A stretch of 64,000 nt of DNA from Archilochus colubris. Taxonomy: Eukaryota > Chordata > Aves > Apodiformes > Trochilidae. The notes beneath the pieces are model-generated. The model was not told where the DNA came from. It made no database searches and saw nothing but the letters and a program-made list of their open reading frames with translations. Within the stretch, counting starts at the first letter, position 1, and every line of letters starts with the position of its first letter. The stretch covers positions 157,483,052 through 157,547,051 of the forward strand of contig CM041083.1 of the NCBI GenBank assembly GCA_023079485.1, in the 5' to 3' direction. The translations under genes and the position numbers were made by a program. Of this stretch, positions 11,788 to 25,219 are shown piece by piece.

Positions 11788-14753
11788 GTATGTTTAAGAT
11801 TAAACCAATGCATATATGCTCTGCGGATTTAGGGGCTAAAAGATGTGAAGGGGTTTGTCACTTCTTGGAATTGGGAAGAATGAGATATATCCATAGATAA
11901 CAGAGAATGAAATGTGCCTGAGGAAAATACCCTGTCTCTGAGGATGAGCAATTGGATCTGTCTTGGTGGCATGCTGGTTCTTAGCCTACACAGTGATGCC
12001 AGTGGTCTCCACTCAATCATTGTGTGGAGATACATCTCAAGCAGAGTAGGATTACTCTCTATCTTCAGTAACATGTTTTCAGTAGCTTTGAAGTCTGCAT
12101 TTTGAGCATTTTGATATTTGCTGAGCATTGCGTTATACTTTGGCACTTAGATAAATAGAAGAGATAAATTATTTCACGTTGATACAGAATCCCTTGTTGA
12201 GAAAATCTAGGTATTTAGAGGAATAAAGAGCTAGTTTACATATTTTTTTCTGAAGTCTAAAGTTCTTATCTCTTTGAAATTTAACATTTTTATTTTGCAT
12301 AGAACAGATTAGAAACTTTATTCCATTGTGAATTAGATACAGCTATTGAGACAAGTTGGGGCGCAAATGGTTTTAATCATTTTAGCCAGTGATACCAGCT
12401 GTGGTGTATTTCTATGATTTTCAAGGGTTACTTCTGACCAAAGCCTCTTCAGCAGCCATAGTGATCCCACATCAACTGCCCATTTAATTTTCCTGATGAC
12501 ACCCAGATTCCTTCCTTAAAATGGTTAGCATCAACTGAACAGTTGTCTTTATTTTAGGTCTGATCTGTGCCCATCAAAACAGTCAAAACGCAAGTGAGAT
12601 AAGAAAGAGAACAGTGCTTAGAAAAGTACCAATAACCTCAAAAATACTGGAATGAATTCAATTTTCTGGTCTCACAGCGTCCTATTCTTGACTGTGATTG
12701 CTGATCTGTACTGTAATGTAAAAATACAGCAGTCTGTGTTGTGATTATAGAAGAGATCTGTACACAGCATTTTGTAAGCCTTTTGAAAAGAATATAAATC
12801 ACTCTTTCTTTGAACCGTGTCTATCTGTAAAGAGAAACATTTGATGCTACGTATTTCAAAACACTCACTGTGGTTTGTGATTGTGCTTTTATCAGTTTCA
12901 TTGGTATCAATAAGTAACACCTAAAATTAAAGGAGAGTTAAACGAATACTTAAGATGAAATTTTGTACAGATATTTTAACATTAGTACTGGTGTAGTACA
13001 TAACAGTGCCTTTTCTTCCCTTGATGCTCTCTTTCAAGGACTAGGACTGCAAATCTGCAAACTTTTAGAGAGAGAAGGCAACACTTCTACTACTCTACTT
13101 CCTTCCATGCCTTCCTGTCAGCTTTGCAAGACTAATCTCATATGTCTAGCCATTGCAAATAGCTACAGGTTTTTATCATAGCACACACATACACCTGTCT
13201 ATTTAATTGAGAAGACAGAGCATTTTCCATTAGTTTTGTGAGTCTCATGATCTGCTACTGCCCTTCTGTTTACTTTAACTTCTCTGGTGCTTTGGTGACA
13301 ACTTGCATAGGTGAGCAACTGCACAAATGTAACTTTCTGGGTCATCCCCAGGTATGTGCAGTATGGAATATAGACAAGGTTCCTTCAAGGCTCAGCATAA
13401 ATGAGCATCCACAATGCATTTGCATACTCAACATTTCATTTCTTCCAGCTAAATGCCACTTTTGCAGTCCCAGCAGTTTTGCTGTTGAATATCTAGCAGA
13501 CACAAATCCCTTAGTGGGAGAAACTGTATACCTAGATAAAGAACATTTGCAAATGAAATACCTCTGTTAAATTATGGCATCAGAATAACTTATCTTTGAA
13601 TACAGAAATGGCCTAGGAATATATGATTTAAAACTATTAGTAATTGTCACAACTCAGAGAGATAGCTCAGTGTTATAAAAAAATCTCTTTCAATAAAGAA
13701 TAAACATAAATCTATCATATTCTAGGAGCACGATTAATCTCAATTTATTAGCTTTCATAATGTAGACATTTAGTCTTATGTGGGCTGCATATACATGCAG
13801 TGAATTGAATATAGAGTTTGCTAGAGGGTGACCTGATCCTTCCTCAAGTAGTATCTGGGGTAAGCAGGATGAATTACTAGATGCTGTCTCTTTCAGCTGA
13901 TCACTGATGGATGCTGTAATATTAGCTTACACTTGGCATTTACTTTAGTTCCTTAAATCAGAGAGAAAGAATCTCACCTTACACGTATTATGAATCTCAG
14001 TCATCTCAATGATTTTACCCAAGAAGCTTCATGGAAGTCAAGCTTTAAACTTTCACAAGTTTAAAGTAGTGACAAGTAGTCACACTCCCTTCTTGGAGCC
14101 TGAAACAAGATGCATATGCTTGATGATGAAACAAACTTTGCTAACAGTTTCAGCAATCCAGTCTTGAATCATATGGCTCTTTAAAGAATTTTGCTCAAGT
14201 TTATCTGATTCAGTGGATATTTTACCTGCTTCAGTGCTTATATGTTATGGGCAATCTTTTCTCAGTCTTAGCATGTTTTCACAATTTTCTGATTATCGTT
14301 TCTTACCTTGCTAGCACCATCATCTGTCACTTCACCTTAGAGTTAGGGTTTTTTGATTACTCATTTAGAATAGTTCATATTCTGAAGCCATTGCAATGTT
14401 GGAGCTTCTAAAGGAATGGGCCACCAATTTTTATCTTCCAGCAGATATGTCTATTGCCAATTGTTTGCTTACCTCAACCACTTCTATTTTCAGAAAGAAC
14501 TGAATGGTTTTGTCTGAGGAATACCCAGCAACTTTAGCCTGAAGATGACATCCAGAATATAAAATCTCAAGCCGCTGTTAGAATTTGATGAATTTGTAAG
14601 GAACTGAAAATAATTTACCATAACAGACAGAAATCATTACTTTTACTGTAGTGATATTTATTCTGCCCACAGAATTCCCTTTCTGGAGCTCTCTCTCTGC
14701 CCAGGGACTACAAAGGGACCAGAAGATACATTTACCTTCTCTTGGTTTTTCAG
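11788..14753. other. intronic or intergenic stretch
   Basis: No repeat recognised. Possible additional acceptors are ATTGTCTTTATTTTAG-type at 12557 and CATTTCATTTCTTCCAG at 13448. From the second, the phase that follows the 11685 exon stays open for about 40 codons to a TAA at 13568-13570, so a short terminal exon there is possible. Two good minus-strand donors lie near 14306 (AGCAAG then GTAAGA) and 14471 (TTGAG then GTAAGC), without a convincing exon. Confidence 0.5.
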
Positions 14754-14852
14754 GGGCTTTCTAAAGCTTGATAAATTCAACACTTTGCAGAAATATTTCT
14801 GTACCACCCACAGCAAAAGTTCATTCATTCCCAAGAAGCAGATTTCAGCCAG
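14754..14852 (+). CDS. candidate internal coding exon, unidentified gene
   Basis: A 99 bp segment is bounded by TTACCTTCTCTTGGTTTTTCAG and by GCCAG followed by GTAAGAGA, a strong acceptor and a strong donor. One frame is open for all 32 complete codons (one base in, two bases out; phase 2 to phase 2). The peptide begins GFLKLDKFNTLQ and ends PKKQISA. The other frames stop within six codons. Its exit phase matches the entry phase needed by the 17261-17390 exon, which adds some support. It does not join directly to the 11685 exon in phase (that exon leaves one base), so an intermediate exon with length 1 modulo 3 would be needed, or one of the two is false. The protein is not recognised. Confidence 0.35.
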
Positions 14853-17260
14853 GTAAGAGATTTCTCTTACTCCTCTCCAATTGCCTATGACTTACATGGA
14901 GTAAAAAGCTAAGTTCCTCTTTTTCTGACTGAAACATATATTATAACCTATACAACCACGCTTGTTTTTAATAGGCTTTTCCTCTGGGCTAATTGCAATT
15001 CCCACCAATGTCAGCAGGAGTGATGTGAACATCTGGTTAGAGAAGGCCTGAGAGAGGGCAGCTGTTGTCATGCCAAGAAAACAAGATTTTGCATCACATT
15101 TCAAGTGTTTTGTGGATTGGGTGCTGGATGAACAGCACTGTTTGCAGTATTTTGACATTGCATGGAGACAACCTGGAAATGCAGGCAAGCAACTCAGCAA
15201 TGCTGAAGGGTGAAACATTGGAGGCTGAGCAAGTTTTCAGCACAAGGATGAACTTTAACTGAAATAGCTGTCTCATTACCTGACAGGCTGCTTGGGCACA
15301 TGATTGCTCCATTTGTCCATAGAAATCAGAACATCTCTTTCTGTTCAGGTCTGTTTATACCTGCAAGGGATGAGCGACTTCTGGCAGAGTAGGAACTGTG
15401 AATCTCCAGAATGAATGTTGTAGTCTGTGAAAGGTCCTGGATGCCTCTTTATTTCACTCCCATCTATTCTTTAAAGACAAATTCCTTTTTTTTTTAATTT
15501 TTAAAATTTTTTTTATTCTCTGTGATTCTGTGAGATCTTTTTAGGGAAGGCAAGTAGGCAAAATAGACAGAAACCAGAAGATACGTGTTATAACTTTGCA
15601 ACTTTTCTGTTGGGCCATCATGTTTCTGTTTTCTCTGACTGACTGAAAATTCTCCAGGATTTTTAGATTTTTGGGATCCAATTTATGTTCTGTAGAGCCA
15701 AAGTTTTTTCGTTAAGTCAGAAGATTTCAAGAACACTTTGAATAGCCAGCAAGGGGTAGCTGGTGCACTTGCTGTCCTTACTACGGGTCCATTGCTGAAC
15801 TGGGGAAACCCAGACCTGTCATTCAGGCAGCAAACCACTGAGATAAAAGGAATGAAATCTTGCTGTGAAGAAGGAGCATAAGTGATAAGCAAAGAATATA
15901 TTTTCAGACATTTACCCATAGCTGTCAGTTCATGTCTACCTAAACCAAACTGTCACAGTCTTTGTGGTTTACTCATCACAGATTAAATCCATTAGCCCGA
16001 ATAGCATTACCATCTGGGATAGCATGGGGCTTATCCTTAAATTCAAAGCACTTTGAAAAGTTTATTCAAAGTAATGGTTAATCCAAGTATGAATGTCACA
16101 CGGATACATAAGAGGTGAATTTTCCAGTTGTCAGTGCAAGCCTCTGCAAAGTGAAATAGGTACTGTTTTCTTGAGGAATTGTGAAGGAGGACTCTATAAC
16201 AAATATTTGATCTGCTCTTCTCTCTTGCAAGATATATACTCTGAATAAAACTCTCTCTGAAATGGGACCTGCTTGTCCAGATGAATACATTATATCACTG
16301 TGTGGAGAAAGGCTCATCTAGAGGCAAATTAATTTATTCCATATTCTTACTAGAATAACTTGCGCTCCTGAGCCTCCTTAGATGTGTAGTCAATAGGGAA
16401 CTGTCTGGCTACATGAGATTTCTTAATACATCTTTCAGCTAAATCAGAGATTCAGTATTTCCAACTGTGGAAGAAATTATGATAGTCCAATATTTTTCAA
16501 GATGTATATATCTCCCTCAGACAAACAGTAGCACGTCTTAGCATTTATCAGGTCTGTAATGTAATTTGATAGAAAGCTTAAATGCTGGCTGCATTTTATA
16601 GTACAGCATTTATATATCTTTAAAACTGTCTTCATATTGGGAATTGTCTCTGGGTCCTAAATGCTTACAGTAATGTGCTGAGCACTAGAATGCAGGTTTT
16701 TGAGGTTTTTTTTTTTTATGTTACAATGAAGTAGTTTTTGAAGATTCATTCTAGACTTGGTGGAATATCCTAAGTGGAACCTAAGAGGAAGAAAGTGATG
16801 ATTTGATCCTTAGTGGAATATATTATAAAAATACAGCAGAGGGCCACAGAGCTGAAGAGATCTGCAGACAGTTCAGAAGACTAGCTGGAGAAAATAGCTG
16901 CTGAGATAAGGAACAGAAATTGTTCTGTTTCAGGCTAATGCTGAGAGGTGCTCTATTCATTCAATACTTTTAAAAATACCTGCAAATGATGTGTATTTTG
17001 AAATCTGTTGTTCTCCTGCTGGTTAAATAAGATTGAGTAAAATAAGTCAAATTAGAAGGGAGATCTCCTCAGCCTCAGGTAAACTGCTGAGATGCAGTAG
17101 TTGATCTTTTTTCTTGTCTTTCTCCCCTGCTTTTTTAATCCCAAAGCTCTGTGATAGTTTCAGCCATCAGATTTGTACTTGTCAGATCAACACTTTTACT
17201 TCAAACTTGTCTCATTCTTTCCAAAGATGTTGTTCAGCCTTTCTTTTTTGTCATTTCCAG
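14853..17260. other. intronic or intergenic stretch
   Basis: No recognisable gene or clear repeat. CTCTGTGATTCTGTGAG at about 15519-15534 looks like a CR1 tail but has no CR1 body before it. AT-rich runs sit at 15489-15515. Nothing else is supported. Confidence 0.6.
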
Positions 17261-17390
17261 ACTCAGCAGCAGCACGGAGGAGCTGCTCGACTGCCCCTCA
17301 TCACCATATGAAAGAGGACAGAAAGCCTCTGTGTACCCTACTGATGGGCTCCATGCACGTACAGAAGGACTGGGGCTCAATTTGCTGCAG
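17261..17390 (+). CDS. candidate internal coding exon, unidentified gene
   Basis: A 130 bp segment is preceded by a long pyrimidine tract (CCTTTCTTTTTTGTCATTTCCAG) and followed by TTGCTGCAG then GTGTGCC. It is less AT-rich than its surroundings. Joined after the 14754 exon (one base in, phase 0 out) it reads 43 codons without a stop, beginning LSSSTEELLDCPSSPYER and ending GLGLNLLQ: a polar, serine- and acid-rich stretch of the kind seen in disordered cytoplasmic regions. A second frame is also open across the exon (starting SAAARRSC), so the frame choice is not proven; the third frame stops. I do not recognise the protein. Confidence 0.38.
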
Positions 17391-20300
17391 GTGTGCCATG
17401 GTTCTTGGATCAGAGAGCTACACTCTCTCTTTCATGGTGATGAAGTATAGTCATATATCATGCAGACATGAAGAGCTAACTGCTGTAGGACCTTACACCT
17501 GTGGCACAAAGAGGATGCATATGCTCCCCTAGTATGCTGCTTCATCCATGGTTCCACCAGGAGGGTAACCAGTGCACACAAATTCAAGACATGTGTCTGT
17601 ATTTACTATACGACTGCAAATATTGATACTACATTTCAAAGACCCCGAAGCAATAAGGTTTCAGAAGATGTTTTATAAAAGGGGAAGTGATTGTCATTAT
17701 GAAGTTTGTAGCTGACACATTCATGTGATGAAAAGCTCAAAGATGAAATAATTTCACTTTTGTGTTATGCCACTGATAGCACTAACTTGCAGGCCATTTT
17801 TTTACCTCAGATACTCCAAAGCAGCTTTAGCTGACTATAGTGTGTGCACACAGTCAAGGATGTAGCCTTCAGCTATTCAGTTTTCTGGGGGCTGTTTTTG
17901 GTTCTGTTCCATTTCTCTATTGGAAGCAGTGAATCAAATGTTGGCTTGGGCCCTACAGTAGTGTCTTTGGGCTTTGACACTGAGGCAAAGCAAGTTACAA
18001 GAAAATAGAATTTGAAAAATAGTGTTCAGTGAACTGATTCTCTTCGGTTACATATTCACCCCGGAATCAATGAACAACAGAGAAATTCTCAGCACGACTA
18101 TAAAGATGTCAGAAGCAGCTCCTTAGTCTTGATGCAGTTTAAATATTACTTCTGGCTAAGTATTACATCTGAACCAAACACATGATTTGAGCTTACAGGC
18201 AGGAGTTTGTTCCTCAGTTGATTCATGTCAGTTTTATACTCGTAAACATCCTTTGATTTCAGTGGTGTTAATTCATATTTTCAATAACTCAATGAGAACA
18301 GAATATGGAGTACAGTCTTTAAATGTGTTTTCAGAACAGCCAGTAAACTCCCTTGATATGTGGAAGAAAAATTGGTATTGTCAGTATCAGAGGCAAAAAT
18401 ATTGAATGACTAAGAATATACAGTATGTGTCTTCATTGAAAATAATAGAGACGAAACACACAGCTCCTTGAATGAGGTCATCTCCTTGAAAGAATAAGTG
18501 TTATACAGTGTGTGAAAGCTGTTATTGCATTGCTGTTTCCATAAAAGATAGGCTGTATGAGATAAGCATTGCATACAAGGAAGGGCCAAGACACTAAACT
18601 ACTTGTTCTAAGATCCCTTTGTGCTCAATCAGAGAAGAGGAGGATTTAAAAAAAAAATGGAAATGGTATATTTCTAACATTTTCTCCCTCAAAAATGATC
18701 TGAGGTTAAGAAGAAGGGAGAAATAAGAACTGGGATGTTGATAGAAGTTTAAAATACTTGCGAACACTCTTGATTTATTCAAGCTTTTTGAAGTCCCGAG
18801 AAACATGTTCAGTGGGAGCTGAGAGACCAAAAAAGAAACCTTATTGTGGTGCACAGCAAAGTCATGTGGCAAAAAAAATAATCTCCATATTTCTTGAGCC
18901 TCTAGCTTAGCTCTCACTGTGGGGAATCTTGCTGTGAAGAGATTAATCATGGCTGCTTAATAGTATCTCTGCTGGTTGCTCCAGGATAGGAAGTAGCTAC
19001 ATAATGCAGCAGATTCATTCTTCTTTTAGCATGGCACCTAGAGTACTGTAAATGTGCCAAAGGGATTTCAAATTTACCATGGTGCACAACTGACCAGCAG
19101 ATGCTGGAAGGACATTGCTTGACTCTCCAGAGGCCAGAGATTCTGGAGGAAGATGGAATAGTCTCTTTTGTCCCCTCTCCCTGCTTTTTTGTTTATGGAG
19201 GAGGTAAAAGATCTGCCTCCTACAAATCCAGAGAGCTACCAGCCTCCTTCCAGAAGTAGGTCTCAAATATTTTTGATCTGCTACAGGTAGCTCCTATGCT
19301 GAAACCTTGTTAGGGTTTTTGACTTCTCATCTTGATCTCCGTCTTTTTTGCCTGGAATTTGTAGCATTTGATTTCCTTGGGAGCAGAACTGACATTTATT
19401 TTGATGCAGTAACTACCGTTTCTTATTAGGAACTTTGATGAAGTATTCCATTCCTTAACAGTTCTACTCACTAACACCACAATGTGCCTGATTTCTTTCA
19501 GTCCTTATTGGGCTAGACTCTTTGGTCTATTTTCCTCTCCCTCTTTATCTCTTTCATTTGTAAATCTACCTATTTTGGCATCATCATCTCTAGTTGCTCA
19601 GTTCACAATGAAGAAAAGTCCAAACAAGAAGTCTTAACAAACTAAGCCATGTGTAAGATATCAAAGAGAGAAACTGATACAAGGAAGATTTCTTAGCCAC
19701 AGACACAAAGGGAGATTTCTAGGATGGAAAAAGCAACCCTTTTTTGAGTTCCTTCTCTTTTAGCATGAAGACTTCAACAGCTTTACCTGAATGCTCTTCA
19801 GAGACTATGGTTCAAAGGTTCTGGCTTTAAAGGGATTGCACTGTTTTTCCTTTGGCAAGAAAAATGGACAGGTTTATTTAAGTTAAATACTTTTCAAAGG
19901 TATGTTCACAGAATCTTTCATCTCCTTTTGGCTTTGTTTCCAATTTTCCTGAAAATAACTGCAGTGACAGAAGTGCCAAGGCTTTTTGATCATTTCAGTG
20001 GTAGTGACTATGCAGCTTTGTGCACTGCAAGGCATCTTGTCTGAAAAAGCTATCTTCTACCAGAAGCAGTGGAGGAAATGGGGCAGAGTGACTGGCAGCC
20101 TTTGCCCCATATCAGTCATCATTAACAGGTCCTCCTCCAGCAGGTGACTGGAGAGCTGAAGAATTGTTATGTCCTAGGACTTCAACTATGGAAAAAATGT
20201 GTTTGGCATATGCAGTAGAGGGACATAAAGTAAAATAGATGTATAAATTCACAGTAAAACTGAACCTGAGGAAAGGCTTCTGGGGTTTGATTAGCAGAAA

Positions 20301-21809
20301 AGATCTCCTTCTCCAGCTCCTTTTTTTCCTATAAAACTGCATGTGAAGATGATAGACTAATATATGCTTAAACAGCAAAGGTGACATTCTTAAATAGCAA
20401 AGATGAGATTGAGGTCCAGATTTAGGAAATAGAGTTGCCTAAAAATGAGTGAATACTTCTACATGAGACTTTCTGGAGATGCCTTGTCCAAGGGTCACAG
20501 GTTTTCCGTAAGTCCTGTGCCATATCTGCCAGCCTGCTGCAGAAATCTGAGATGCACTTCTGGGAAGACAGAAACCTGTGTTTGAGCAACTGAAATGGCC
20601 TTGTGATGGTGTGGATCAGAATTTATTGACCAGAATGGTTTTGTAGATGAAACTCACATGTATACACTGACGTGTAAGTTTTGTTGACCTGAGTTCTTCC
20701 CCAGGTGCTCTCTTATTAGACTGTTGCTTATTAGTGGAACCAGGTGCCCAGAACTTTGTGGCTAGGTGAATATGAACAAAAGTGGTCAGTCAGAGCTGAA
20801 GACAAGGCACAGTAGTAGAGATGATGTATATATGGTGGATTCATGGAGAAAAAAAGAGAAAGCAAATAAAGCCTAGTGATCTAATAATTGCATCATTCCC
20901 AAGAGACGTTTTTAGCCAGAGAGAACTTTAGGGAGAGATTTAAAGGAGATTGGAAATTCAGTTTTGCATGAGTGGGAGAAGTAAGCAGCAACATGGAATA
21001 CTTGTGAAGGTATAAATCTGAGAATTTGATTCAGCATCTGGTAATCCGTATGAGCAACCTTCTTGGTGAAAAGGAGAAACTACAAAACTGATGTGACTGA
21101 AAGAAGCAAAAAAGCAAAAAATGGTCAAATACAAGGTAGGTATGCTGTCTGCAGCAAGGATGTGAGTGGAGGAATGTTATGTTTCTCAAGGAAAGAGATT
21201 TAAAAAAATAATAATTTAGAAATTAAGTTATAAAAAATTCCACAGGGTAAGCGGGCAGGAAAAACATTCTCTTCTGCTGTTTAAAAATAAAATCTTGATT
21301 ATATTAGCTCAGATGACAGTATCTAGGCAGAGATCCAAGCTGAAGACTTGTTTATGGACTTGAACAGTAAGTAGGATAATGATGTTTTCCACAGCAATCA
21401 AGTAAGAAAGTAGCAGAGAAGGTGTGGGAGAAGAAAGATTAGAGGAAAATGCAAATAATCATTTTACCTGTCTATTCAATTAACATCTAGGCCTACTTTA
21501 TAGCTTCCCAAAGCCTCAGTGTGGCATTCAGTAGATGACATTCAAATTGAGGGACCCGCCAACACTTCTTGAGGTAGAAATTTCAAATATTCTGGTATCT
21601 ATTTCTCCACTATAAATAGCTTTCTGCAATTTTGGTGCCCTAATTTTGTGCTCAAGGTAAAAATAAAATTAAAAAAAGAAAAAGAAGAAATGCTTCAACA
21701 AAAAGTTATACTTTTTGGTTTAATGTGTAGTTATTTGATGGATCACAGTATCCTCTTGAAACACAGGCAGAGACACAGAAGTTACAATTTCTTTTTTCAA
21801 ACCTCAAAT

Positions 21810-21833
21810 TTAACTAAATATATATTTAGTTAA
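21810..21833. repeat. perfect 24 bp palindrome
   Basis: The arm TTAACTAAATAT is followed at once by its exact reverse complement, with no spacer. It is AT-only apart from the C/G pair. Such a sequence could extrude as a cruciform or bind a dimeric AT-rich-site factor, or it may be chance in this composition. Confidence 0.8.
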
Positions 21834-24800
21834 GTTACTGCTCATTTTTTATTATTAAAATTGCATATTCAACTACTTTACCCCAAATTATTTTTGTACT
21901 CTAAACCCCTTAAGCAGTACCTATCCTATCCCTAAAAAAAGGCTTTGGAGATGGTAATTCTGTTGGCATTTAAGGAAATGACATGAGAGAGTTGTGCTTG
22001 GACTTTCTTGCATGTTCATAGGTTAGAGCACAATTTGTGGTGGGTTAATTTTGTTCCATTTAATAAAGAGTGAACTCAGAGGAAGTGTTATTGTTTGTGG
22101 CTTGTATATTTTAACTGTGTATATGCAAAATAGTGTTTCACTTTTCTGGTACATAGCTGCTTGATTAAAAGAAACAAGTTACAGTGGTGACTGGAGACAC
22201 TTTACCTTGTAAATTGTGTTTTAGAATAACTGCAACAAACAACATGTTTACAGCTAAGAGATACTTATAAAAAAACATGAAACTTTGATCATGGGGGATT
22301 TTAATTTCACAGATACTTACTAGGATAACAAGTATGCAAAACCTGTAAGGTGGGAAGCATGTTTCCAGTGGCAATGCATAATTGCTTACTTACTGAAGTC
22401 AGTTTATTGACTGAACTTCATGATCAGAGGCTCTTGGCACCCAGAGCTGGGAAATTAGCCCATCTTGATAAATAAAGTAAATTTTCACAAATTCTCAATA
22501 CAGAAAAGAAAAGGAGATGAAGCAACACAATTAGTGTGGAAGTTTTGTAAAAATAAAAACACTGTAAGGCATTTTGATGGAGATAACCACATAAATTAAG
22601 GTTGTTTTTTTCTTCCTGGAAGATAAACACGTTCTCATTATATGCCACAATATGAATTACTTGCACCTTCACTTCAAGTTGAAGGAATAGCTTTTGGTAA
22701 CATAAGCAACTGAATGACAGAAATTACGCAAGATCTCATGATTGTGTGAGAAACCTAGTGTAGAAAAAATGGGAATTGTTTAAGAAACAGTTGGACATGC
22801 TGCAGTTGCAATTCATCCTGGCTAAGTCTCAACGGGGGCAATGTAACTGAGACAATGTGCTTAAACAGAGTGACAATAACAACATTTTTAAATGTCTGCT
22901 TTGGGAGGGGAGGAGGTTGTTATTTATAATTTTAAAAAATTGCAGAAGCTGGAAGATAATTAGAAGAGCAAGGAGAGATATTGACTAGCAGGTTACAAAA
23001 AGTATATCAAATACAAATGAAAGGCTTCCTCACAGATGGTGTATTTGCAGCAGACAGAAAAAGAAATGGAAACAGTCTCTAAGAAGTGGTAGTTGAGGCT
23101 GTCAGGCATAGAAGAATTCATGTGATTTATCAGGAACTAGTACAGTCCTGCTACTATTACTCTCCTTCACACAAGGAATATAGGGAAGACTTGTCCTAAG
23201 GAGGGTGCTTGGTCTTGCTTGTATTAGATAAAACTGTCATAGATTTCAGGATTGCTGCTTGTGTAATTAAGCCAAATGAAGGCCTGGACTTCAGGACTGG
23301 CCATAGTGCCCTTAATTGGCTGGATAGAGGAATATGGGCAGGAGCTTCATAGCAGCACAACCACTGCAGCTGAACATGACAAGGGAGCAAATCCTGCTTC
23401 TAGTGAGGTTCTGCATCTTGAGTTTTGAGGTAGTTCATGCCTTTACAGTATACTTCTGAGAGCACAGATTTTGCCCATGCACATTCACTGTCATGTGAAA
23501 ATTAAGACTTTGCATTATTTATCTTAGATTTTCGAATCACTTTCCTGATGATACCTGCATGAAATAATGGAAACTAAGAAAAGTGCTTTAGATGCAGTGC
23601 TGTAAAATCTTTCTTGCCCAAAACGTTGTATTGCTTGCAGCAGTACCACTGAATAATGGCAATTGTGTGAAGGAACTTCCCCTAATGGTGCACAGTGTCA
23701 TAATGAACAGTGTGGGATCACATCTGCCTGGCTGCAAAGGGAACAAACCAGAAAGTGCAAAAATGAATGCAGTAATTATTGCCTAGAAAATGCATAGATC
23801 TCTGTGTAGCAATGAGACCTATGGGTCACACACAACATGATGTGAGACTCTGGCAAGCTACTTTTAGGAGTCAGTCCTCCCTTTATACAGTCACTTTCCA
23901 GCTCTGATGTTTTTCATTCTCTGACATGTTTGATTTTAACTGCAGATATGTATTTTAGAGGTATGAAGCCCTTGATAGTCTGGCAGTCCAGGTGTAGGTA
24001 AAAGCTATGTTGCAAATACAAGTTCCTTAGTTTTCCACTGAATATTCCTTATACTTTCTTATAGGACATGACAACTATTTCTTATAGGATAAGTTTTGAG
24101 CTTTGCCTGAAGCATTGGTCTTTATTCTGTATAGGACCATTGCATCTTAATACGTGTACCTCTTATGCCATGTGTATACAGGCTAAAGACAGGACTTTCT
24201 AATATCAGATGAGAAGCTTACATCTGCATTCCCAAATGAAAGACTGGGACAACAAACAGGAATAATGCAACCAAAAGCACCCTAATGGGAAGCTGGTGTA
24301 AAGCCACCAAGTAGAAGATGGTGGTGAAGTCTGGGAAAGAGCACATAAAAGCAGGTGAGATAAAGCAGCACTTAAAGCTCTGTGTTACACAAGCTAGGCT
24401 GTATGCAGACAAATGAACTGAATTGAGATCCTCCCTGCTTACAGAGCTCTAAGAATTTATAATATGGGTCAAGATGCTCTTGTATTTATTAGAGCTTCTT
24501 CACGCTCAACAAAAAAAATGTAATGTCAGTGGCATGCTGCAGTCTGTAAAGGCAGGTGATAAATCTGTTGCTTTTTCATTCTGTTTGCATTTACTTCTCC
24601 ATTTTAAGGAGTATCTTTGCAAATGCATAAGTAATTAATTGCACTTACTTAATCTATCAGCAATGCTAAATTAAAAAAAAAAAAAGAAAACAAAGACACA
24701 AAAGCATTTCAACTGAAACACAGCAAATTAATCACCTGAATTAATTAAAATTAGTTGAATATTCTGTGGCCGTGGTTATGCAAGAGATCAAAGTCAGTCA

Positions 24801-25193
24801 TCATGTCTATTCCTGCCACAGCCTTAAAATACCTAACCATGTGGTATGATTAGGGGACAAGTTTTCAAGCAATCACACCACTCTTTTAATTTCAGAACCA
24901 AAGTCCACCATTGACCTTTTCCTTTGCGTGTTTTACCCATCAGTATTTTTATCCATTAGTAGAGATGTGATTACACATGGTGTTATTATATTCTGGGCAT
25001 GAGGAAATACTCCTCCTATATAAGATAAAGCACTGCAGATGACCATGTCCAGATACTTTCCCAGGTACTTTAAAAAAAAATAAAATCTAAATCCAACAAA
25101 AAAACCTTCTAGGAAGGTTAGGCAAAATGGAGAGTACTAATAAGTTGATAAAAGAAATAACATTTAGTCTGACAAATTTGCTATTTTTATTGA

Positions 25194-25219
25194 AAATATG
25201 ACCCTACAAGGTCATATTT
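25194..25219. repeat. 10 bp inverted repeat with 6-base loop
   Basis: The arms are AAATATGACC and GGTCATATTT, separated by CTACAA, and they pair perfectly. There is no U-tract or gene next to it, so a terminator or RNA role is not supported. Confidence 0.75.

Noticed and set aside
15519..15534. CR1-like tail CTGTGATTCTGTGAG
   Set aside because: No CR1 body precedes it; an isolated short match to a simple tail motif is not enough.
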